A DNA stretch of 64,000 bases, from contig VCCP01000007.1 in NCBI GenBank assembly GCA_005765155.1, forward strand, positions 310,001-374,000, in the 5' to 3' direction. Numbering within the stretch: the stretch's first letter is position 1; every line of letters starts with the position of its first letter. The position numbers and the translations under genes are program-made. The notes below the pieces were generated by a model. That model made no database searches. It saw only the letters and a program-made list of their open reading frames with translations, and was not told the origin of the DNA. The DNA comes from Zelopaecilomyces penicillatus. Its lineage: Eukaryota > Ascomycota > Sordariomycetes > Hypocreales > Pseudodiploosporaceae. This document shows, in pieces, positions 55,916-64,000 of the stretch.

Positions 55916-58737
55916 TAATTATAATTTAAATAAAAGATTTATTTTTATAAATATAATAATAAATTTAATTATAATAAATTTATTTATATATTTAATTAAA
56001 TTATTAAGCTTATATATATATAATAATATAAACTTAAAAACAATCCTTTTATTTTTTATTTAATATTAAAATAATAATTAATTATTTATAATTATTATAG
56101 CTTATTTATTATCTTATTTAAAAATATATATAAAAAGGCTAGATTATATAATTATAAACTTTATAAATTCTTAAAAATATTTTAATAATATAAGTAATTA
56201 TTTATTTAATAATAATTAAATTTATAAATAGCTTATATATTCTTTTTTAAATATAAAAAGCTATTTATTATTATTAATTTCTTTTAAATAATTCTTAAGA
56301 TTTTAATAAATCCTATAAAAAACCTTAATAATTTATTTTCTAGTAATCTTTAAAATATAATCTATAATATATTTCTTAATAGATAGATTATATAGTCCTT
56401 ATTTTTAATTTCTTTAATTTTAATATTCTTAATATTCTTTATTAGCTTTTTTAAAATATTTTAATTTTAAATATCTTATTTAAAGATATTAAAATTCTTT
56501 TATAGTTCTATATAATTTTATAAAATTAAATAAACTTTTATATAATTATATAAATTAATATTTTAAATTAAAAATTAAAAATATAAATAATTTTATGTTT
56601 AAATAAATAAATAAAGTTTATTTTTAAATATAAGAATTATATAAAATAGATTTATATTTAAGGAAAATAAGATTATATTATTTAATTAAAATAATTATTA
56701 ATATACTTTTTTAAAGCTTTTTAAATATAAAAAATAATTAAAATTAAAATATTAAATTCTTATTTTTTATAATAAAATCTTTAACATTATATTTATATAA
56801 AAATCTTTAATTATAATTATATTATTAAATATAAGATTATTTATATAGTTATTATACTTTTTATAAAAAGTATTCTTAAATATATAAATTTTTTTATTAA
56901 ATATCTTATAGCTTATTTTATTTATTTGAATCTAATTATTTAATAAAGATTTAATAAAGAATTTAAATTTAAATATAGCTTTATTATTTATAAAATATAT
57001 GGTATTATAATTATTATATATTATACTCTTTAAAAATATATAAATATTATTTATAATTATAAAGAATATTATTAATTAAACTAGCTTTTAAATAAGCTTA
57101 TAATGATTAATAATAATAATAATAATATTAATTAAATAAATTATAATTTTTTTTAAATTTTTTTAAATTTTTTAATTTTAAATATAAATCTTTTTATTTA
57201 AGCTTATTAAAGTATTTATAAGTTATCTTTATATATTTAAATATAAGTATTTATATAAAATTATAGTTCTTTTTATTTATTATAATATATTTTAGATTTT
57301 AATATTTTTTAAAAGCTTAATAATAATCTTTAAAACTTATAGCTTTATAAGAATATATAATATTAATTTATAAAGCTTTTAAAATATTATAATAAGCTTA
57401 TTTTTTAATATTTAAATAATTATTTAATGTTATAATTATTTAATATTATAATAATTATTTAATATTATAATAATTATTTAATATTATAATAATTATTTAA
57501 TATTATAATAATTATTTAATATTATAATAATTATTTAATATTATAATAATTATTTAATATTATAATAATTATTTAATATTATAATAATTATTTATTTATT
57601 ATAATAATTATTTATTTATTATAATAATTATTTATTTATTATAATAATTATTTATTTATTATAATAATTATTTATTTATTATAATAATTATTTATTTATT
57701 ATAATTATTTAATAATTATAATTATAAATATTAATTTTATTAATATAAGTATTTAAATAATCTTTCTTTTTTTAATACTTATTAAGCTTAGCTTTTGTTT
57801 ATATAAAATTAAAATATTTCTTTATAATCTTTAAAAAAGCTTGAATTATTCTTATATTCTTTATATTTTTAATATTAAGATCTTTTATATATATATAAGT
57901 ATTAATTTAATTTAAAAATTTAATAATAAGATTTATATTCTTTTTATATATATTAAATAAATATTTTATATATCTTTTTCTTATATCCTTAAAAAATATA
58001 ATTTTAATTTTAATTATAATCTTTTTTAATTAATTTAAATAATATTAATATATTTTTAAAAGCTATTTTTTTATAAAAGCTTACAATTTTATTTCTTTTA
58101 TAAAAGCTTTAAATTAAGCTTTTTTTTAAATTTTATTTTTATAATATTAATATATTATACTTTTATAATATTTATTTAAATAATAATTATAATCTATTAT
58201 TATAATATTTAAATTTTAATTTTTTTTTATAAATCTAATCTAGATTTATTTTAAGCTTTTATAATTAAGAGTTTAAATAAAATACTTAATTTTATATAAT
58301 TATAAATATAAGTTTATAAGATTAAATATATTTTATAGCTTTTTAAAATATATAATTCTTAATCTTTAATTTAATTAATTTAGGTTTTATTTAATTAAGA
58401 TTAATTAAATAAAAAGTATTATATATATTAGCTTTTACTTTTAATATTTTATATTATATATTTTAATATTTAATTTTTTAAAAAAGAATAAAATCCTAAA
58501 ATCTTATATTTAAAATTAAAGTTATATTCAAGAATTTTTTATATAAGAATAGCTTTTAATAAAGATAAAAAGATTATAAAAAAAAATATAAAAATATAAA
58601 AATAAAAGAATTATATTTAAGCTTTATTTTTAAAGATTAATTATATATTTATATATATAATAAAAGTTATTAATATTAAATATTTAAAAAATAAGATTTT
58701 TAATAAAATACTTTTTTTTATTTAAGCTAATATCTAT
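55916..58737 (-). mobile_element. Copia D 5' piece
   Basis: AT-rich segment between the TTCTT site and the right terminal repeat. By position it should be gag and integrase of D; no motif is firmly recognisable. It includes the 19/20-bp tandem arrays at 57422-57705. Confidence 0.5.
57422..57705. repeat. Two adjoining tandem arrays (19-bp then 20-bp unit)
   Basis: 57422 to about 57581 is a near-perfect array of the unit ATAATAATTATTTAATATT (19 bp, about 8 copies). From there to 57705 it is ATAATAATTATTTATTTATT (20 bp, about 6 copies). The two share their first 14 bases, so one array grew from a variant of the other. Confidence 0.95.
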
Positions 58738-58934
58738 AATATAAAAAGTAGATTATATAAAATATAAATATATAAGATATAATTAAAGCTTTAATTTATA
58801 TAAAGAAAAGAGAGATTAAAGAGCTAATTATATAAGAAAAGCCTAAAAATAGCTTTGCTTATATAAGTATATTATAGCTAAATATTACTAAAAATAAGCT
58901 TATTCAAAAAAAGCCTAGTTATATATATAGCTTA
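58738..58934 (-). repeat. Right terminal repeat, candidate 5' LTR of element D
   Basis: Direct match to 25515-25744, ending CTTA. It keeps more G and C than the left copy (for example AAAGCCTAAAAATAGCTTTGC). Confidence 0.65.
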
Positions 58935-59070
58935 ATATAATATAAAATATATAATCTTTTATAATATAATAATATTATAATTTCATTTATATAATAATAT
59001 TATTTAATTTATAGCTTTTTAATTAATTAATAAATAATAAAAATTATATTAATTCTTATAGCTAATTATA
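58935..59070. other. AT-rich strip between tower and NOT4 stop codon
   Basis: Only about 136 bp separate the tower from the NOT4 stop, and all of it is AT-rich. The NOT4 3'UTR and poly(A) site must lie here or run into the tower. A short duplication of ATTCTTATAGC spans the stop-codon region (59051-59083). Confidence 0.6.
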
Positions 59071-61388
59071 TTAATTCTTATAGCCTAAAAGCAGCCTCTT
59101 ATTTCGCCTGATAACTGCATTGAGCCCCTTTTCGAGCTTTTCCGCTTCCTTCCTTGCTGCTGTCAATGCGCTCTCAGCATCCTCAACACTCATCAACGGC
59201 ATGTTGCCAACCCCAGTTGCTGTACCCTTGTCTGATTCCTCGCCATGCGCTATAGGTGAAGCCAAGTCTTGCAAAGCACGCGCGCCATCGGGTGTACTGT
59301 ATATGCCCACCCCTGCGGCGGCATCGGGTCCATAAAAATATGGAGCTAGTGAGTTCAGACTGGCAGCTGTGGAATCGCGAGATGTGGAGGTACCCTTTGG
59401 TAGTCCGAGATTGTTCACACCAAGACTGAGGCGAGGAAGAACGTACTGATTGATGTAGCTGAGTGCGTCTTCTCTTTGAAGTTTACCGATCGGGTCCTGT
59501 GATTGAAGCTGTGGCGTTGACGGAAAGATAGTCGGGCGGCCGTTGGGAACAGCTCGGCCCTTAATTAGAGAGAAAGCCCCGCTGCCAGGCTGATGTCTCG
59601 GAGCAATGAATGCTCCAGGGTTCTCGGCTGTCACAGCAATAGCAGCCTGGAGATCAAGAAACACGTTCTCTTCTTCAGGAGAAAGACCTCGTATGCAATC
59701 ACCATTTGGAGTAATGAGCATGCGACTACCATCAACATGGAACTGTTTACGAACAGGCCTTCCAGCACGCAAGGCAGCTAGGTCATCATCCTGAATCTCG
59801 CCACATTTGCAAGCACAATCCTTGCAATATCCAGGCCGTTTTGCTGGTGAATTGGTTTGACTGAAGTCAGAACGTGGGGTAATACCCGATACAATCTTCA
59901 GAATATGCAGCTTATCCAAAGTTAATGTCCACAAAGACCTCCGAATTTCTGCAAACACCGAAGAAGGGCCGGGTAGGGGTTTTTCTTTTGAACTATTCAG
60001 ATCGAGTAAACCTGTCTTCCTTGGCAGAGAGATCACCGGATTCATTTGTGCTGCTTCTTTGGATCCTTTGTCATTCTCCTTTGAACCGGGGTTTTCACTT
60101 CCTTTTAGCTGTGCAGGTTTGTTCTTCTGAGCTGTCTCCCCATTCTCCTGGGGTTTGGCACCATCTTGATCAGTGGTGTCGGAAGGGAATGCCTCCTCTT
60201 TCAGTGATTCATTGACAGAGAACAATATGTGCGACTTCGAAGTTGTTTCTTGGCTAGACTTTTCTTTTTTCTGCTTTTTTTTGCGCCCCACGACTGGAGC
60301 ATGCTCTCTAGACCCTGTCATTGGCACATCCACCATTAGTTTGGCTTCCTGCTTAAGAGCCTCTTTCCGCTGCTTTCTCTGTTGACTCTTGGTAGTCATG
60401 CGTACATGAGTTGTACTACCTCTACCGGACGGTGGGGAGCTTGCTCGTGAGGTTGAAAATGACAGAGATACCACGGAAGCTGCATCACTTATCATCTCAC
60501 TGGCCGGTGTATCTGGTCTTGGAGGTGTAGAAACAGTTTTAGATGTGGCTGGTTGTGCCAGTGATATTGTCGTTGGAATGGGAAAATTTTGTTTAGAGTC
60601 GGATTTAGGTAGCGAGTGAACAACTCGTAAACTTCTAGGTGTTGAGCGGTTTGTAGCCGGAAGATAATTTGTGATAGATGACGAGGATGGAAGAGGAAAG
60701 ATTGGTGGAGGAATCAGCTTCTCCGTTTTCAGCAAAGATCCTTCATAATTGAAGGAGGATATCGCCGACTTCTGATACAAAGTTTCCTTATCCCCACGAC
60801 TAACAGGCAGACCTGTGTACGCAGTTTCAGTCAACTCATGTTGGCATTTGCCCTGGTCCATTCCAATTGGTGACTTGGATGTTGGCGTAGCCTTTGGTGT
60901 CGGCACAGCCGAGAAAGCAGGGCCGCAGTTTTGATTACTGCTTCTCTTTTTCTCTTTTGGTGCATCTAAAGCCGGAAAATCCTCATCAGGTCGGACATAG
61001 TTGTTCACTTGATCAGAAACAGACGACTTGGGGCTTGGCCTCACCCGACTCCCACGCCCCGAAACCGAAGTTTGAGTTTTAATGTCAAAAGTCGTCACTG
61101 TAAGGTTTTGATAAATGTGTTCTGAGGTACCAATCCTGTATGGTGGAGCAAAAAAGGCCGGTTGTAACATTTCTGGGTTAATACCCGCATGTCGTGGAAA
61201 ACAATATATAGATGCACTTCTCGAGGCATTAACATTCTGATCATAGCCAATGTGAAAGCCAGGAGGAGCAGATTGGCCAGACCTCTGCGCCGAAGCAAGG
61301 CCTGCTGCCAACAACACACTCAGGGGTTCGTCTGACACTAAGGCATCAACAGAGGTTGTGGCTTCGTCCAGAGAAGGAAGTTCATCAC
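59071..61388 (-). CDS. NOT4: NOT4, 3' exon: fungal-specific C-terminal tail
   Basis: 772 codons to the stop at 59071. I read it as the second visible exon of NOT4 rather than a separate gene: the open frame has no good ATG near its start (it opens after a stop at 61450-61452, and its first ATG, at 61414-61416, would fall inside the intron), and the sequence shows tail features of filamentous-fungal Not4. These are a P-S-L-D-E-A-T-T-S-V-D-A-L-V start, a Ser-rich stretch followed by a basic K-S-Q-Q-R-K-Q-R-K patch, H-A-P-V-V-G-R-K-K-K-Q-K-K, the block L-I-T-P-N-G-D-C-I-R-G-L-S-P-E-E-E, D-A-L-S-Y-I-N-Q-Y-V-L-P, and a C-terminal helix S-V-E-D-A-E-S-A-L-T-A-A-R-K. A Cys cluster CKDCACKC lies near 59800-59826. 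Mostly disordered; role of the tail unknown. Confidence 0.82.
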
Positions 61389-62090
61389 CTAGATTCGAGC
61401 TATTAGCGGAATGCATCCCATCATTGTAAACGATACAGGCCACAACGAGCTACGGCACACTTGACTGATTTAAGTACAAGAGAGCAAAAAGGTCATGCTA
61501 CAGAAGCCCCATCATCATCTTCCACATAATACAATGGGAGAAGGCAAGTTGAGAAATTGGGGCATTGTGCTATATTCCGATCAATGGCGACACCGAAGAG
61601 ATCTGGTCCCGCCCGATCTGTTAACGTACATGAGCATTATGTGGAAGACGATGATGGAGTTGCCTCAGTGACCCTCGCACCCTGTCAAACCATAGAATCT
61701 GACTATCCGAGGGGTAATAAAGACAATACAGCAAAAAGAGAATGAACACAATAGAAAAAAAACGTCGAAATAAGATCGACTCTATCCGAGCTTGATCTAA
61801 GAATCGAAAGCCTGCGCCTTGTGCAAGTACTGCGTGCCCTTGCTGAGCATTCGCTATCTCGCCTGGATTCTGTTGATTAAATGCTTGTTTTGCGGTCCAT
61901 TAGAAAGAAAAGTCGATCCACCAAAATTAAAATGCCCTTCAACGCCTCCACGAGTCAAAATCAATGCAAAAAAAAGAAAAAGAAAAAGCAACTCATGTGT
62001 GTGTCAACACCAACGCTGCCTCTGAATGCTTTTCACTGTGCTACCATCTCGCATAACCAGCATTGTACATCATGTTTGGAGTGTACCCAC
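61389..62090 (-). other. NOT4 intron (702 nt, phase 1), possibly retained
   Basis: Donor CAAG|GTGGGT at 62090 fits fungal GTRNGT; acceptor CTAG ends at 61389, with branch-like GCTAAT 13-18 nt upstream. Joining splits a Gly codon (G|GT) and gives ...N-Q-S-Q-G-D-E-L-P-S-L-D-E-A. At 702 nt it is long for such a fungus. If not removed, translation continues 16 codons and stops at 62041-62043. Confidence 0.75.
61509..61657 (-). other. Intronic 22-bp stem-loop in NOT4
   Basis: Arms 61509-61530 and 61636-61657 are inverted copies with one difference. In the NOT4-sense RNA that difference is a G-U pair, so all 22 positions pair; on the opposite strand it would be an A-C mismatch. Loop of 105 nt. A smaller ACAATG/CATTGT pair (61531-61536, 61563-61568) lies inside. 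Confidence 0.85.
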
Positions 62091-64000
62091 CTTGACTCTG
62101 GTTACCGAAGACACCTTGACTGACTCCAGTATTGCTCTGCGACTGGTGTTGCATCCTCGCCTGCAGGATGCTCGGGTCTGCAAGATCAACTAAGCCACTC
62201 CCCCCCGAGGAGGAAGTGTTAGCATGTCTATGCTTTTTCCCCTTCTTCTTCTGCTTCGAACCAAAATCTTGGGCTGCTCCTGGATGGTTCCCATAGAGCG
62301 AAGCCAAAAGACCAGAAGCAGGAGCTGGGGTTGAGGTGGAGGGTGGTGGATACTGGTTGGAAAAAGAGGAGATTAAGTACTCACGCTTTCCTCCGTCATG
62401 GGGATGATTGCCCCCTCCGCGGCTTCGACCGATCAAGCTTTGTAACAAATCATTGGACGAATCCTTCGGAGTAGCCCCAAAGCCTGAGCCAAAATTTTGA
62501 CCAAACATGCTTGGTGGTGTGCCTGTTGATTTGAGACCGGGTGGGGGCCCTGGCATAGTGCTTCCATAAAACTGGTTGCCAGATTGTGACTGCATTGAGG
62601 TTGGCATCATTGAGGACTGTTGAGCCATAATCCTAGGATTTGCGGCGAGTTTCATGTTCGTGTTTGAGCTAGGGTTATCGGTTGCAAAACTGAACCGTGA
62701 CGATTGTCGTGTATGACCTTGATTTTGAAATACATGGTTTGGATTCGAAATCCCGGGTGGTAATTGCTCGCCAAATCCATTGTGTGACCGTAAAGACATT
62801 ATTTGCTGTGGCGTCATGGCTCGATTCATCTGATTTGATGAATTTTGATTGAAATTTGGACCACTGAGGGCAGGTCCAAAGAGACTCTCAGTGCTGGTTC
62901 TTTGAATTGGAGGCTGTGCGCTGAGATGCCTGTGGTCGAACGCATGACCTTCGCTGTTGACTGATCTTTCTTCAGGCTCGCCACCGAGAGCAAGACTACC
63001 ACCAGTCTCCAATTCACATTCCGACAGTTCTTGAATTTCATTATCATCACCTCGTTTTCTGCTGACACGGGATACATCATCGTCTCGCATTGCTTTTCGC
63101 TTTTCACCTCCATGTACGTCGAACATCGGCGGATCCAGCTCGTCAAATTCAACGTCAAGAACTGTTGGCAGCGAACAGGCTTGCATTACTTTTAACACAG
63201 CAGACAAGGAATTATTATGCGCAATGCAGAAAGATGGTCTAGGCACGTCTGCAAGGTCGACAGAGCTGGTGTCTTTGTTTCCTTCGGATCCTTGTATGAT
63301 GTGTAGCTCATCATTTCTCCCCATGACCTCAAGAATGGCGTCTGTTGTGACCGGCAGAGAGGTGGAAACGGCAGGACTTGACGCTGCAACACTAGTCGCA
63401 TAGCTACCTCTACGACTGTGTTGAGGGTTTCGAGCCCAGTTTGCTGATGACGGCAAGGCAGAACCATCAAACCCGGACTCTGATCCATCTTTGCTAGTTG
63501 ACCGCGCCATAGATTGAGCTGCAGGTACGGATGTTGATTGTGGTGGCGGTTGTCGGTTTGTTGTTCTACCAGAGCTACCGCTGCCGCCACCACCAGGTAA
63601 TGGTCTTTGTGTGTGAATACTGTTCATCGAGGACAGGTCTTGTCGGGTATAACTATCTTCTTCATCGCCTTGCTCGTGCAAGAACATGCACCCGGGATTG
63701 CTGCACTTCTCATTTTTCAACCATGCTGAACAGTATTTTGTTGTTCCATGCTGTGCCTTCAAGAATCGGTCGCCGTTTTGTGACCCATGTACAGCCTGAA
63801 TACATTTCGTTGCTTCTTCTGGTTTTTCAAAAGTCACATATATGCCCAGTGAGTGATGTTGCCCGTCAGAGCTTTTCCGATTACTGATAGAGATCTTTTG
63901 AATACTCCCATATTGACCGAAGAATTCTGGCTTTCGCAGTGTCTTCAGTAGCTCATCCTCTCGTACGGTGGGTGCAAGGCCGGTGATATAAACTAGATTC
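62091..64000 (-). CDS. NOT4: NOT4, 5' visible exon: RRM and C3H1 zinc finger (partial, continues past window)
   Basis: E3 ubiquitin ligase subunit of CCR4-NOT, acting in mRNA decay, translational quality control and ubiquitylation. The frame is open to the window edge, so the N-terminal RING finger lies outside. The first visible residues are N-L-V-Y-I-T-G-L-A-P-T-V-R-E-D-E-L-L, RNP2 of the Not4 RRM, and the RRM runs to about residue 75 (L-G-I-Y-V-T-F-E as RNP1-like strand). A zinc finger of the Not4 type C-x8-C-x4-C-x3-H follows directly (KYCSAWLKNEKCSNPGCMFLH). The rest is low-complexity Ser/Gln/Asn/Gly, with K-K-K-G-K-K-H-R-H and V-D-L-A-D-P-S-I-L-Q-A-R-M near the end, both typical of fungal Not4. 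Visible exon: 636 codons plus the first base of a split Gly codon. With the 3' exon the visible protein is 1408 residues, in line with the long Not4 of Pezizomycotina. Confidence 0.93.

Larger units (their letters stand above)
25515..58934 (-). mobile_element. Outer Copia element D, split by nested insertions
   Basis: Reconstructed in three pieces, read right to left: 55916-58737 (5' part), 34024-37209 (RT and RNase H), 25745-26690 (3' part), with terminal direct repeats at 58738-58934 and 25515-25744. The middle piece has a clear Ty1/Copia RT and RNase H (see its entry). The break between the first two pieces carries Gypsy C with target duplication TTCTT; the break between the second and third carries Gypsy B with ATTAT. 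Without insertions D is about 7.4 kb. Weak points: the terminal repeats differ by a 30-bp gap, and the stretch after RNase H (about 1.3 kb) is long for Copia, so the leftmost piece might belong to another repeat. Copia identity of the middle piece is firm; the full outline is inference. Confidence 0.6.

Noticed and set aside
57422..57705. CRISPR-like array
   Set aside because: Units are directly abutting with no unique spacers, in a eukaryotic AT-rich relic; a simple tandem repeat.
61557..61745. 62-codon plus-strand frame
   Set aside because: It lies inside the NOT4 intron on the other strand and across the stem-loop arm; no domain or good start context.
62090..62115. Alternative donors at other GGT codons (GTAACC at 62105, GTGTCT at 62114)
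   Set aside because: They would also be phase 1, but they fit the fungal GTRNGT consensus less well than GTGGGT at 62090.
62353..62384. GTGAGTAC...CCAACCAG resembling a mini-intron inside NOT4
   Set aside because: Only 32 nt, below the usual fungal minimum, and its removal would shift the frame. The unspliced translation is typical Not4 sequence.

Overview
The window looks like a chromosome segment of a filamentous ascomycete (Pezizomycotina). Three things point there: genes with short GT-AG introns and near-consensus branch sites, a NOT4 gene with the very long fungal C-terminal tail, and large AT-rich blocks in which retrotransposons are riddled with C-to-T and G-to-A changes of the repeat-induced point mutation (RIP) type. 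A leotiomycete-like source is possible, but the sequence does not settle it.

Layout. 1-21224 is a RIP-degraded block with a minus-strand Gypsy element cut by the window edge (1-6228), a plus-strand Gypsy element A (7902-15256), a Tad-type LINE reverse transcriptase remnant (about 16040-17060) and unassigned AT-rich sequence. 21225-25224 is a normal-GC island with one minus-strand gene for a 1027-residue coiled-coil protein, with a small 3' exon beyond the main reading frame and a probable 5'UTR intron. 25225-25512 is a (TATAAA)n array. 25515-58934 is a nested retrotransposon tower. An outer Copia element D (minus) holds Gypsy B (26696-34018, minus) and Gypsy C (37215-55910, plus). C itself holds two same-family Copia elements, copia1 (37539-43769, minus) and copia2 (48144-54436, minus). 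Element limits are fixed by LTR pairs of equal or near-equal length, and for B, C, copia1 and copia2 by perfect 5-bp target duplications (ATTAT, TTCTT, AGTTT, TATTA). 59071-64000 is a second normal-GC island with most of NOT4 (minus), the RING/RRM/C3H1 E3 ligase subunit of CCR4-NOT; its RING-coding 5' end lies beyond the window.

NOT4 is read here as two exons joined by a 702-nt phase-1 intron (61389-62090). The intron holds a 22-bp inverted repeat that pairs completely only in the NOT4-sense RNA. Retaining the intron would give a short, yeast-like Not4 that ends 17 codons past the splice site; splicing adds a tail of about 771 residues. Without the tower the two genes would be near neighbours on the same strand, with roughly 0.7 kb between them. 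None of the retroelements has an intact reading frame. Their LTR pairs show RIP-type differences concentrated toward the inside of each element.
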